In this document: in pieces, positions 17,411 through 26,331 of the stretch
Layout: every line of letters begins with the position of its first letter
How positions within the stretch are numbered: the first letter of the stretch is position 1
Assembly: GCA_002412965.1 (NCBI GenBank)
Contig: DHWB01000002.1
Location: forward strand, 1 to 64,000
Source of the DNA: Desulfomicrobium sp. UBA5193
GTDB taxonomy: Bacteria; Desulfobacterota; Desulfovibrionia; Desulfovibrionales; Desulfomicrobiaceae
Length of the DNA: 64,000 nt
Direction of reading: 5' to 3'
The notes under the pieces: model-generated
Database searches by the model: none
Told to the model about the DNA's origin: nothing
Seen by the model: the letters and a program-made list of their open reading frames with translations, nothing else
Position numbers and translations under genes: made by a program

Positions 17411-18565
17411 TCATAACGAGGGCAAAGTATCTTCGTGCATGAGACCTGAATAAAAACGCATCATTTCGGATGTTACATAATCCATCGAAAAATTTGTTAC
17501 CGCCCTCTCTCGCGCCTTCATGCCCATCTCGACACGCATGACTGGGTCATCATAAAAGCGCAACAGACTATCTAGCAATTTCTCGATATCACCAGCAGGG
17601 TAAAGAAGCCCGGTTTCACCGTCAGCGACAGCGTCAGTAAGGCCATAGATGCAGGACGCTACTGCTGGCACGCCACAAGCGGCAGCTTCGATAATGACGC
17701 TTCCAAACCCCTCTCGATAGCTGGGCAAGACGAAGACATCTGAAGATGCCATGTAATTTTCAGGGGTTGAAGTGTAATCTACGCGGATGACCCGATTCTG
17801 CACAGATCTACATCGGTCATATATCTGAGCAGAGATACCAGCCTCATCAGGGCCGACAATAAGAAGCCAAGCATCATTGCACTTCTGAGCCAACATAGAA
17901 AATGCCTGCGCAAGGTCGAGCACGCCCTTGTCGCGATTTAAGCGCCCAAGATATACATACAGGAGCGCATCTTGCGGAATACCAAGTTCACGTCTGATCC
18001 TTTCACGGACCGCACTGTCCGGACAAAAACGGTCATAATCAACCCCTGATATCGAACCGTGTCCAAGCACAACTCCTTGGCCTGAACTCAAAACTCCTTC
18101 AGCTTCGAGGAAATCACGCTGAGAATAACTGTCCGTGAGAACATGCGTGGCACATGAAACAATAAGCTTGTCCGCTCGCTTTAACATTTCACGAGCTAAG
18201 CCATTCCGAGTTGCCCAAACCTGACCAGTAAAGCAATGAATTCGTAGCGGAATGCCGGCCATCAAGGCTGCAAGCATTGCCAGCAGACCGGCTTTCGGTG
18301 TTATGGAATGAACAGCGTCGTAACGGTTCGTTCGAAAATGGCGATACAACTCAATAAGCGACACAATGTCTGACAAGGGCCGAATAGGCCTGGCGATGGG
18401 AATACTCACGCATTGAATACCTGAACTCCAGCCTGAACAATCACCTTTAGAGTGAAAATCTGAGATTGCGGTTAACACGTACAAACCAGAAAGCGCTCTG
18501 AAATGATTGGACATGAAAGCACGCATTGTCATTGGGGTAGATGTAACAAAGCATATTTTTTTCAT
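17411..18565 (-). CDS. GT4-family glycosyltransferase (PglA-like position)
   Basis: 384-residue GT-B fold glycosyltransferase. The C-terminal half shows YLGRLNRDKG, the nucleotide-sugar pocket and the E-x7-E motif in EGFGSVIIEAAACG, all typical of retaining GT4 enzymes. The ATG at 18565 is chosen because it overlaps the epimerase stop by 4 bases (ATGA). Lying upstream of pglB and pglC, it probably adds the second sugar to the undecaprenyl-linked first sugar, as PglA does in Campylobacter. The sugar donor cannot be read from sequence. Confidence 0.87.
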   Translation of the reverse strand: MKKICFVTSTPMTMRAFMSNHFRALSGLYVLTAISDFHSKGDCSGWSSGIQCVSIPIARPIRPLSDIVSLIELYRHFRTNRYDAVHSITPKAGLLAMLAALMAGIPLRIHCFTGQVWATRNGLAREMLKRADKLIVSCATHVLTDSYSQRDFLEAEGVLSSGQGVVLGHGSISGVDYDRFCPDSAVRERIRRELGIPQDALLYVYLGRLNRDKGVLDLAQAFSMLAQKCNDAWLLIVGPDEAGISAQIYDRCRSVQNRVIRVDYTSTPENYMASSDVFVLPSYREGFGSVIIEAAACGVPAVASCIYGLTDAVADGETGLLYPAGDIEKLLDSLLRFYDDPVMRVEMGMKARERAVTNFSMDYVTSEMMRFYSGLMHEDTLPSL

Positions 18566-19503
18566 GAATAATTTTTCCACGCCTCAACCAGTTCGGTGAC
18601 GCCTTCCTCAAGACTGATGCGGTTGCGGTGCCCCAGCTCAAGCTCAATTCGGGTTGAGTTGTAGCGTACGGCATTAGTCAGGGCGTCGATCCGCGATTCA
18701 CGCAAGGGGAAGCCGGGCAGACACTGCCCGACACGCGCCAACATTCGGACCGGCCATTCCGGCAAGCGGCAGCGAGGCGCTTTGCGGCCCAGCGCCCTGG
18801 CAATCAATCCGACAAAGTGCTCCATCGGGCATGAGTCGGAAACGATGTATGCACGCCCTGCCTCAGGCGAACTGCTGTCTGAGCACAACACCAGCGCATC
18901 AATGACATTGCTGACATGAATATAGTTGGCCACGGTCTCCCTGGGGCCGATATGACAAAACAAGCCCAGATCGATCATGCGAATCAACTGAAACAAAGAT
19001 TGATTGGGCATGTCCGGACCATAAATATTCGAAGGGCGGAGAATGAAGCACCTCAAGCCGTTCTTAGCGGCCGCCTGAACCAGTGCATCGCCCGCTGCCT
19101 TAGTTCGCTCGTACGAATTGACCGGAGCAAGAATATTCTCTTCATCAACAACACCGCTGCGCACCGGACCATATACACCCGTACTGCTCAACTGCACCCA
19201 AAGCCCGACTTCACCTTGGGCAGCGGCCAACAACAGTTCTGTTCCCCGCACATTAACCTCATCCATTATGGACGCATCATGCAGTTCCGCCGCACAGTGA
19301 TAAAGTACATCCACGCCTGAGGCAAAAAAAGTCAGCCCTTCTTTAGAACATAAGTTGCCGACATAAGCCTGCGCGCAGGGAAATATTGGTGTTGAACCCG
19401 ACCGCGTCAGATAGCGGACCGTGTCGCCAAGTTCCAAATGCCTAGCCACAAGATGACGACCAACAAAACCGGTTCCCCCGGTGATCGCAACGACCTTACC
19501 CAT
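18562..19503 (-). CDS. NAD-dependent sugar epimerase/dehydratase
   Basis: 313-residue extended SDR. The NAD-binding motif TGGTGFVGRH is at the N terminus and the catalytic YERTK pair near residue 140, with a threonine/serine SSTGVYG strand before it. The ATG at 19503 is preferred to an in-frame TTG three codons upstream. It is coupled to the GT4 gene. It could be a 4-epimerase supplying GalNAc (as Gne does in pgl loci) or a GalE/WbpV-like enzyme; sequence alone does not decide. Confidence 0.82.
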   Translation of the reverse strand: MGKVVAITGGTGFVGRHLVARHLELGDTVRYLTRSGSTPIFPCAQAYVGNLCSKEGLTFFASGVDVLYHCAAELHDASIMDEVNVRGTELLLAAAQGEVGLWVQLSSTGVYGPVRSGVVDEENILAPVNSYERTKAAGDALVQAAAKNGLRCFILRPSNIYGPDMPNQSLFQLIRMIDLGLFCHIGPRETVANYIHVSNVIDALVLCSDSSSPEAGRAYIVSDSCPMEHFVGLIARALGRKAPRCRLPEWPVRMLARVGQCLPGFPLRESRIDALTNAVRYNSTRIELELGHRNRISLEEGVTELVEAWKNYS

Positions 19504-19617
19504 TTTCAGCAACCTGGCTTACATTCACTATGAAGATATGCGACAAGGCAACCAAACAAGAACTGATCGCACAAGAAATTTTAATATAAACATCGGCGAC
19601 CAAATGCACACCCATTT

Positions 19618-20337
19618 TTAAAACATTTTCATATGAAATGCGGAGCAAATAATCCTCAACAGCAATAATACGCTTTGAAAAAATATGGTGCGACCAAGCG
19701 CAACCTGCACTCGAAAAATCTCTGTCGCATTGCCTAACAAATCAACACTGCTTACTCCAGACATGCCCACTTCACCTGCAAAAAAATCCGCCCTGACTAC
19801 GTGAACTCCTTTTTCGCACATATTCAGGACAAAAAATTGATCCGCAGCAATAGGGTATTTATTTGAGTAATAACCAAATTCATCATGTAAATCTTTTCGA
19901 AAAGCGGTTGATACGACATGTGAATATATATAAGCAGCATGCCCAAATACGGCCGGGAAATACATTTTACTCTTTATCACTCCGTCATAACTAACTTTTG
20001 CAGACAATATTTTCGGCGCAAATTTATCTACGTGACATAAAAAATTCTTGACTGCATCCTTATGAAAAACATCATCACATCCAGCGACAATGTAGTAATC
20101 TCCTGAAGACTTTTTTATCGCACGATTCAACGCATCATAAATTCCAAAATCTGGCTGAGTATCAACCACAAGAGACATATCATTAACCTGATTCAAAATT
20201 GCAAGAGTGCCATCTGTCGATCCGCCATCGGCCACCACCCATTCAAAATTTTTACACGTTTGGGTACGCAGGCTGGCGATGAGAGCGGGAAGGTGCTGCG
20301 AAGCGTTATAAGTAGCCGTGATTATGGATATCTTCAA
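19618..20337 (-). CDS. GT2-family glycosyltransferase
   Basis: 239-residue GT-A fold glycosyltransferase with ITATYNASQHL at the start, VADGGSTDGT, and the metal-binding AGCDDVF motif. The protein most resembles WcaA/WaaE-like enzymes that act on polysaccharide repeat units. The likely start is the TTG at 20337, which has GGAG 8 bases upstream; a frame extension to 20391 would overlap the preceding gene. AT-rich, especially in its 3' half, unlike the gene before it. Confidence 0.82.
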   Translation of the reverse strand: MKISIITATYNASQHLPALIASLRTQTCKNFEWVVADGGSTDGTLAILNQVNDMSLVVDTQPDFGIYDALNRAIKKSSGDYYIVAGCDDVFHKDAVKNFLCHVDKFAPKILSAKVSYDGVIKSKMYFPAVFGHAAYIYSHVVSTAFRKDLHDEFGYYSNKYPIAADQFFVLNMCEKGVHVVRADFFAGEVGMSGVSSVDLLGNATEIFRVQVALGRTIFFQSVLLLLRIICSAFHMKMF

Positions 20338-20362
20338 TTTAATAACTCCAATCGCTTGATGA

Positions 20363-21538
20363 CTATCGCCAAAGCCTTCGGCGAAGGTCAAAACATGACA
20401 AGACTCTCATAAGTTTTTCCTCAGCGGCGTTGCGCTCGGATAGTATTTCTTCCAACCTGCCATATCCCCGGCGCACAAACTCTTCGCGAATCTCTGACTG
20501 CAACATCGCCTCTATTCCCGCAGCCAAGCTTTCTGCCGAATCCGGGTCAATCAGCCAGGCCGCTTCACTGGAGTGCGCATGGAGATGCTTGGAGTAAATT
20601 AATGGCTTCCCCTTGAGCCACGCTTCGAGGGGAGGAATATTGGTCGGGCCATAATACGTTGGCATCAGAACGGCGAGGCAATTGTCATAGAGCGCATTCA
20701 TTTCCTCCGGCGAGACGAAACCCAAAAAATGGACCTGACCTTCCACATCCAACTTGTCAGCCTGCTCACGCACCCAATCAAGGTTGCCGTAGTCCTTACC
20801 ACAAAAAGCAACCCGAATCAGAATGTTTCGATCCTTGAGCAGACGTATGGCTTCCAGAATTCGAACATGATTTTTATGTGACCAGAACTGGGCCGGATAG
20901 AAAAAATAGTCGTCTGAAACAAGTCTCTTACCCGTGCCTTCACCATCTCCTCCTTCTAAAAAGGGGGCTGGCGAAAATGGCATCGCGAGAATGCGTTGCT
21001 CATCTATGCCATAGCGCCACGCAATCCGCTCAGCCAGTTTCTCCGAATCGGCAATAACGAGCACCGCTTTCGGCAACGAAGACCGATAGAGTACCTCGCG
21101 CGTTTCAAACGCCCCATCAATACGGGCTTCCGGAAATTCGGGCATGTCTCGGTGGCACAAATCCCAGATTGTAGCTATATAATTCAGCCGAGTCAGTGAA
21201 ACGGAGTAAACTGTCGGCGCAGTGAAAAACACAAGATCCACGCCATCAGCAAGCAACAGTCGCTCAAATCTCCCAACTGGAAACAATGAGCGCACAAAAC
21301 GACCAATCAACGGGTTAATGTTTGCAATAAGCGCAATCCGATCAGTCAGACTAAATTGAAAACTTTTTGCTGAAAATCCAAGCCGTTTCAAAAATGGCAG
21401 GCTTTCTTGATGATAGCAGTAGACTTCAATTTCAAAACGACCAGCACATAAGCGCCCCATCTGCAACACGGCATTAAGCGCTTGGTTGAACCCCCCACCG
21501 GATTGAAGCAAGTCAACGACAACTACCCCAATTTTCAT
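20363..21538 (-). CDS. GT-B fold glycosyltransferase
   Basis: 391-residue protein whose C-terminal half has a GT4-like core (FFYPAQFWSHKNHVRILEA, VHFLGFVSPEEM, EAWLKGKPLIYS). The acidic pocket typical of GT4 is present in a shorter form. It is translationally coupled by a 4-base overlap to the aminotransferase gene upstream. It presumably transfers the amino sugar made by the neighbouring enzymes, or a hexose of the same repeat unit; this is context-based. Confidence 0.82.
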   Translation of the reverse strand: MKIGVVVVDLLQSGGGFNQALNAVLQMGRLCAGRFEIEVYCYHQESLPFLKRLGFSAKSFQFSLTDRIALIANINPLIGRFVRSLFPVGRFERLLLADGVDLVFFTAPTVYSVSLTRLNYIATIWDLCHRDMPEFPEARIDGAFETREVLYRSSLPKAVLVIADSEKLAERIAWRYGIDEQRILAMPFSPAPFLEGGDGEGTGKRLVSDDYFFYPAQFWSHKNHVRILEAIRLLKDRNILIRVAFCGKDYGNLDWVREQADKLDVEGQVHFLGFVSPEEMNALYDNCLAVLMPTYYGPTNIPPLEAWLKGKPLIYSKHLHAHSSEAAWLIDPDSAESLAAGIEAMLQSEIREEFVRRGYGRLEEILSERNAAEEKLMRVLSCFDLRRRLWR

Positions 21539-22653
21539 GGAATCACTGCCCGTAACGAGTTTGCAACATGTTCAACCTGAGAACCTGTCAAGCCTAGGCC
21601 GCTTGGAACATAGAACCCGCGCCGCGCCAGACGCTCTCCCACCGGGTATGACTCGCCGGCAAACAGTCCCATCTTCCGGAACACAGGCTGCTCATGCATC
21701 GGCCAGAAAAAAGGCCGAGTGCCGACCCCGGCCTTCCCAAGCCTGGCCATAAGCTCCTTGGCGTCAAAAGGAAGCTCATCTTTCAAAACCACGCCAAACA
21801 CCCAATAGATATTGTCCGCGTAATCAGTTTTCTCCAGCGGAAGTTGCAGCCCCGGAACGTCGCAGAGTCGTGCCGCATACTCTGCGCCCATCCTTCGCTT
21901 GATCCGGACAAATTCGTCGAGTCGTTCCAACTGTGCGACTCCGAGCGCAGCCTGCAAGTTGGTCATGCGGAAATTCCATCCCAGCTCGTCATGAACGAAG
22001 CGCTGCTCTGGCTTGAAGCACAGATTGCGCAATGAACGGCAACGATAGGCCAATGCAGGGTCATTGGTGACAATCATTCCGCCCTCGCCGGTGGTGATGT
22101 GCTTATTCGGGTAGAAACTAAAGGTGCTGAGGTGCCCAAAGCTGCCACATGGACGGCTTTTATAGGTTTGCCCATGCATTTGGGCTGCATCTTCAATAAC
22201 AAACAACCCATACTTTTCGGCAAGATCCAGAATGGGATCAATATCCACGGGCAGGCCAAAAATATGCACCACCATTATTGCTTTGGTTTTCGAAGTGATT
22301 TTTTCCTTCACTTGTTCGGGCACCATGTTCCAGGTGGATGGATCGCAATCAACCAGCACCGGCATTGCCCCGGCACGCACAATGGCGGCGGCGCAGGAAA
22401 TAATCGTGTATGTCGGCATGATGACCTCATCACCCGGCCCCAAACCAAGAGCGACTACGGCGGCGTCAAGAGCGACAGAACCATTGGCGACTGCTATGCC
22501 ATATTTTCGATTCACACGCTCAGCGAAGCGATCCTCAAACATTTTGACAAATGGCCCTTCAGACGAAATCCAACCCGTCTCGATGCATTCGATGAGGTAT
22601 TTCTTTTCGTTCCCATCCAATAGCGGTTCATTGACTGATATGAAGTTAGCCAT
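21535..22653 (-). CDS. DegT/DnrJ/EryC1/StrS sugar aminotransferase
   Basis: 372-residue PLP enzyme, second of its family in the window. The PLP lysine lies in FSFYPNKHITTGEGG and the IEDAAQMHGQ motif supplies the pyridine-nitrogen aspartate. The nucleotide-sugar substrate could be dTDP-linked, since rfbA and rfbB are nearby, or UDP-linked. It is followed (minus strand) by a glycosyltransferase and preceded by a DesVI-like methyltransferase gene, 1 base away, so an N-methylated amino sugar is a reasonable guess. Confidence 0.9.
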   Translation of the reverse strand: MANFISVNEPLLDGNEKKYLIECIETGWISSEGPFVKMFEDRFAERVNRKYGIAVANGSVALDAAVVALGLGPGDEVIMPTYTIISCAAAIVRAGAMPVLVDCDPSTWNMVPEQVKEKITSKTKAIMVVHIFGLPVDIDPILDLAEKYGLFVIEDAAQMHGQTYKSRPCGSFGHLSTFSFYPNKHITTGEGGMIVTNDPALAYRCRSLRNLCFKPEQRFVHDELGWNFRMTNLQAALGVAQLERLDEFVRIKRRMGAEYAARLCDVPGLQLPLEKTDYADNIYWVFGVVLKDELPFDAKELMARLGKAGVGTRPFFWPMHEQPVFRKMGLFAGESYPVGERLARRGFYVPSGLGLTGSQVEHVANSLRAVIP

Positions 22654-22654
22654 G

Positions 22655-23404
22655 TCACGTTCTCCTTAAAATCAGGCACACTCCCCAAGTATCATCCCCC
22701 GGAGTCTTTCCGGTTAGAAACTCTTCTGCAGCAACTCGTTCAAAACCACTCCAGGCAGCCAACATGTCTATTTCCGGCATGGAAAAATAGCGCATTGGAT
22801 GGATTTCCGAAAACTGCTCCGTCGATCCGGAGACCTTGTCTCTCACGATGATCGTATAGTGGACATCAACCCGATTCTCATTGAAAAAAATGATTGGCTC
22901 AGCGATACGGGTCACATCCACTGCGTCATCGCTCATGCGCTTGATACGAATTGAAGGTCGTTGAACCATGACGGCCGGCGAATACCAAATATCAAACACA
23001 AACACCCCCCCTGGGCAAAGATGCTGCGCTGCCTTGGAGAACACGGCCTCAATGTCCGCGTTTTGCGTTTGATAGCTCATCACATGAAATAGCGACACGA
23101 TAGCGTCGAAATGACGCGAAAAATCTATCCTCCGGATATCGCCCTGCACGCAGCTAAAATCAACGCTTTGGCAAGTTTGGGAGACCATCTCCGCGCTTTG
23201 CTCTATTCCCAAAACGCGAAAACCGTGTGCGGCCAAAATGCGACCGTGTTTTCCCGTCCCGCTCCCGAATTCCAAAATATCTCTGCCGACAACGCCATGC
23301 TTCCGCAAAAGTGTACTGACGTACTCGGCTTCAGCATCGTAATCTTTGTCACGATACAACAGATCATAGTATCTGCTGTATGCGTTAAAAACCCCTGGAC
23401 TCAT
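22655..23404 (-). CDS. Class I SAM-dependent methyltransferase, DesVI/TylM1-like
   Basis: 249-residue methyltransferase with motif I ILEFGSGTGKHGRIL, an acidic motif II (LGIEQS) and CPGGVFVFDIWYSP. The N-terminal YSRYYDLLYRDKDYD helix and the C-terminal strand pattern resemble TylM1/DesVI enzymes that N-methylate dTDP-amino sugars. The start at 23404 (MSPGVFNAY) overlaps the cupin stop by one base (TGATG). The adjacent aminotransferase would supply the amino group. O-methylation of a glycan is the main alternative. Confidence 0.82.
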   Translation of the reverse strand: MSPGVFNAYSRYYDLLYRDKDYDAEAEYVSTLLRKHGVVGRDILEFGSGTGKHGRILAAHGFRVLGIEQSAEMVSQTCQSVDFSCVQGDIRRIDFSRHFDAIVSLFHVMSYQTQNADIEAVFSKAAQHLCPGGVFVFDIWYSPAVMVQRPSIRIKRMSDDAVDVTRIAEPIIFFNENRVDVHYTIIVRDKVSGSTEQFSEIHPMRYFSMPEIDMLAAWSGFERVAAEEFLTGKTPGDDTWGVCLILRRT

Positions 23405-23841
23405 CACTCTTCCTCGCCGAAACAAAGTTTGCTTGGATCACATGGAGCGAAGCGCGTTTTATCTGCCTCACCAGCGTAAGGCCCCTGTTTTACCTCAATA
23501 ATCTCGCTGGGCTCAAGCATTTCGAATCCATGTCCACCGAATGCCAGCAGGATGACGTCACCCTGGTTCAGTATACGGCTTAGCAGGTAGTTCTGCTCTT
23601 CATCATAAAAATCGACTCGAACCTTTCCAGACTTGATGAACAAGACTTCTTTGGTGAACTGCACTTCGCGTAGAACAGAATTATGAACATGTGGAGGAAT
23701 GACATAACCTTGGGGTCGATTCATGTAACCTAGTTGTTGCGAGAACTCGCCTGATGTAAAAAAATGAATTCCTTCTTTTTTGAAATCAGCATATAATATA
23801 ACAGCAAGCGTTATTCCAAGATGCAGTACATTTTCTATCAT
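23404..23841 (-). CDS. Small cupin-fold protein of glycan clusters
   Basis: 145-residue protein with a single cupin domain: the histidine pair in PPHVHNSV and a later GDVILLAFGGHGFEML strand supply a likely metal or substrate site. No catalytic tyrosine pattern of FdtA/QdtA ketoisomerases was evident, so I do not assign that function. Proteins of this type are often found beside sugar aminotransferases. Its ATG overlaps the stop of a short remnant reading frame, and its stop overlaps the methyltransferase start. Confidence 0.7.
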   Translation of the reverse strand: MIENVLHLGITLAVILYADFKKEGIHFFTSGEFSQQLGYMNRPQGYVIPPHVHNSVLREVQFTKEVLFIKSGKVRVDFYDEEQNYLLSRILNQGDVILLAFGGHGFEMLEPSEIIEVKQGPYAGEADKTRFAPCDPSKLCFGEEE

Positions 23842-24014
23842 TTTTCGATTTCCAATATAAAGTGGCAGTAAACGTTTTTACCAAAATCCTTTTTATTCCT
23901 AAGAACTCGTAAACGATATTTCATCCCATGTTTTTCAATAGCATCAAGCACTCGACTCTTAAGATTAATCGCGGCGTACTTTCTTGAGGATGGCCTCAGT
24001 TTCTCAGAAAACTT
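23838..24014 (-). pseudogene. Remnant of a 3'-terminal coding segment
   Basis: A 58-codon open frame, without a sensible start, runs from just after a TAA at 24015-24017 to a TGA at 23838-23840. Its end overlaps the cupin ATG by 4 bases (ATGA), the arrangement normally kept between genuine coupled genes. The translation ends KNVYCHFILEIEK and looks protein-like. It is in the same frame as the FkbM-like gene that stops at 24027, separated by a second stop. I read it as the surviving C-terminus of a gene deleted or replaced when the FkbM-like gene arrived; its family is unknown. Confidence 0.4.
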
Positions 24015-24026
24015 TTAAGCTGTCAG

Positions 24027-24965
24027 TTATAAAACGTCGCTTGCGCCTGTCATAACATTGATTACAGGTAGTCCGCGGATCAACTCTCGTTCGCCAAGCA
24101 GATCAAGAAATACTAGGCGTCCTTCCGTGTTTCGCGACTCTCGAAAACGCGCAACCTCGAATCCAGATTTCAAGTTGCTTTTTGGAATAACAGCCTGATA
24201 TTTCTTAGAAAGAAAATAAGCATTGTTGCCCGCTGAATTGCATCCAATGAAATAATAGCCCTTTTTCTCTGCAAGATGATTCAATGCGGGCAGACTGGCG
24301 CCGAAGTACTTCCCGGAATAATGAGCGTCCATTCTCTGAAAGTTTGGATCATAGGGGATAGATAAAGGATCCTCATCTCCAAAAACTGCATTGTATTCCA
24401 GAACGAGAATATCTGGAGCCAACGTAGTAAGATCAAGAGCATCCAGAATCCAATAGTCATTTCCATCAAGATCGATATGTAAATAACCAATTTTGTCGAA
24501 ACAACTTGCAGCAACTAATTGATTTATGTTATGCTTATCAATGAAAGCTTGTTTCGCTTTAAGTGAAAATCGCCAATAGATATCAGCATTCTTTATTCGA
24601 CTTATATTATATTCGGATCCATCCATTATAAATCCTTTCCACGCATTATTCACAAGTAAAAAATGGCTATTGCTCTCAAAAAAATCACCCACACCGAATT
24701 CGACAAAATTATTCTGACCTAAATTTAAAAAAAGTACTAACCACTGGACAATCCCATCATCGTTAAATTGCGAATATACTCTGAACTCTTTTTCCTGAAT
24801 CCATTTGGGATTAGAAAAGTCAGGAACCTTCCTCCACCAATCACTCGCCATCAAACTTTTAGCCTGGAGGATAAGAGTTCTATCTTCCCAAGAATTCGCG
24901 TGCGCCTCTGATACTATTTTTTTTACCATTCGTGATATGATTTTTCTGATAAATGGCTCAAACAT
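24027..24965 (-). CDS. FkbM-like methyltransferase-fold protein
   Basis: 312-residue protein with a SAM-like motif NFVEFGVGDFFESNS near residue 90 and a later LHIDLDGNDYWILDAL strand that resembles the DVEG motif of FkbM methyltransferases. The ATG at 24965 is used because it carries a GAG about 9 bases upstream; a TTG further up is less likely. AT-rich. It may O-methylate a sugar; the usual DVGAN motif is altered, so activity is uncertain. Confidence 0.62.
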   Translation of the reverse strand: MFEPFIRKIISRMVKKIVSEAHANSWEDRTLILQAKSLMASDWWRKVPDFSNPKWIQEKEFRVYSQFNDDGIVQWLVLFLNLGQNNFVEFGVGDFFESNSHFLLVNNAWKGFIMDGSEYNISRIKNADIYWRFSLKAKQAFIDKHNINQLVAASCFDKIGYLHIDLDGNDYWILDALDLTTLAPDILVLEYNAVFGDEDPLSIPYDPNFQRMDAHYSGKYFGASLPALNHLAEKKGYYFIGCNSAGNNAYFLSKKYQAVIPKSNLKSGFEVARFRESRNTEGRLVFLDLLGERELIRGLPVINVMTGASDVL

Positions 24966-25123
24966 TGTGAATAGCTCGTTTTGGTTAAATTGCACAAACG
25001 CTCTAGTAGTCAACCATATTGAAGTGCGACAATAATGATAGCTCTTTATCCTGTTTGTTTAAATTCACTATCTACCCTATTCATAATAACTGACCAAAAA
25101 TATTTTTTTGAATTATTTATCAC

Positions 25124-26323
25124 TTATTTATTGACATCGTCACAAAATCTCGACTGCAATGTTTTTGTCCACGACGGATGCATCATTACAAACAAATAGC
25201 CTTCACTTTCAGCAATAGACAGCTTATTATCCAAAATATGACCATGAAAATTTTGTATATAACTATTAGAGTTATTATTTGGGACGTAATATTCAAAAAA
25301 ATACGGAAAGGCTTCATTCAAGGTATACATAAATTCAGGATATGATTGCTTATTAGAATTTTGCCAAAACTTACTATCATAATCCGTAGGCGCACGTCCA
25401 TCAAAACCCCACATGTATATACGACTAGACAACGTACAAGCCAACGGAATTAGCAGCAATGGCAAAACATTTCCTAATGCCGGAAGGCGAAAGTCAATTA
25501 ATAAATTGACATTAACCCGAGAGTGCCCACCCACCGGAACAGGCACCAACTGATTACGAACAGACGAAAACTCCCTTTGCACCATTACGTCAAACTGATC
25601 CGGGTAAACAAAATATGTTCCAAACTCTTGAAGACAGATCAACAAATCTTTTCGAAATTCTACAGCAAATTTAGTATGACTAAAGTGATAAACAGCATCA
25701 CCAGCAACGACAAAATGAGGACTTATATGAAAAAATAAATCCAAATCTCTAACTATAGTATTACAAACAATACGATACCCATCGTCCCATTGCAATGAAC
25801 TTGCACGAGCCAAAGAAGGACCTGTGCCAAAAATATAGGACTTATTATAACCTAAGGGCATAAGCATCTCGACTCTTTTTCTCAAATTACTCATTGCTAA
25901 ATCTGTATCAACCTTATAATCATAATAATCATTCACAAAACGAACCCACTCCCATCCTGAAACATGCCTCCTATGATCTACAGCATACGAATTGCTGAAT
26001 ATGGATAAAATATGATCAGTGAAAACACCAATTTTAAAATTCATTACATAATCACCAGCAATTAATCTAATCCAAGGAACACTCTCAACCTTGCAAAACA
26101 AATTCTCCGTCAATTCTGGAACATAAAAATTAAGACGCAACTTGATATCATCTAAAATTATTGACTCAAAGCTATCAACAACAACAAATAGTTTTTTTTG
26201 TTTTTTCCCTATCAATACTCTTTGAATATAAAGAATCACCCTCTTCAAAAAGCCGCCCAGTCGACGAATAGATATTGCGGAATATAGCAACTGCCTAGTT
26301 TTTTTAAATATTTCAATTATCAT
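25124..26323 (-). CDS. DUF115/Maf-like or GT42-like protein
   Basis: 399-residue protein of a family I recognise only by motifs: YIFGTGPSLARA near residue 170 and SRIYMWGFDGRAP later. The G-x-GPSL motif is shared by DUF115/Maf flagellin glycosyltransferases and by GT42 sialyltransferases, both of which use CMP-activated nonulosonic acids. That fits with the cytidylyltransferase gene 1.7 kb upstream in the same operon. The function as the transferase of a CMP-linked sugar is inferred. The start at 26323 lacks a clear Shine-Dalgarno. Strongly AT-rich, like its neighbours, and unlike the core genome. Confidence 0.6.
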   Translation of the reverse strand: MIIEIFKKTRQLLYSAISIRRLGGFLKRVILYIQRVLIGKKQKKLFVVVDSFESIILDDIKLRLNFYVPELTENLFCKVESVPWIRLIAGDYVMNFKIGVFTDHILSIFSNSYAVDHRRHVSGWEWVRFVNDYYDYKVDTDLAMSNLRKRVEMLMPLGYNKSYIFGTGPSLARASSLQWDDGYRIVCNTIVRDLDLFFHISPHFVVAGDAVYHFSHTKFAVEFRKDLLICLQEFGTYFVYPDQFDVMVQREFSSVRNQLVPVPVGGHSRVNVNLLIDFRLPALGNVLPLLLIPLACTLSSRIYMWGFDGRAPTDYDSKFWQNSNKQSYPEFMYTLNEAFPYFFEYYVPNNNSNSYIQNFHGHILDNKLSIAESEGYLFVMMHPSWTKTLQSRFCDDVNK

Positions 26324-26331
26324 ATAAAATA

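Noticed and set aside
19618..20391. Start of the GT2 gene at 20391
   Set aside because: It would overlap the preceding gene by 29 bases and adds residues without family similarity; the TTG at 20337 has a good Shine-Dalgarno.
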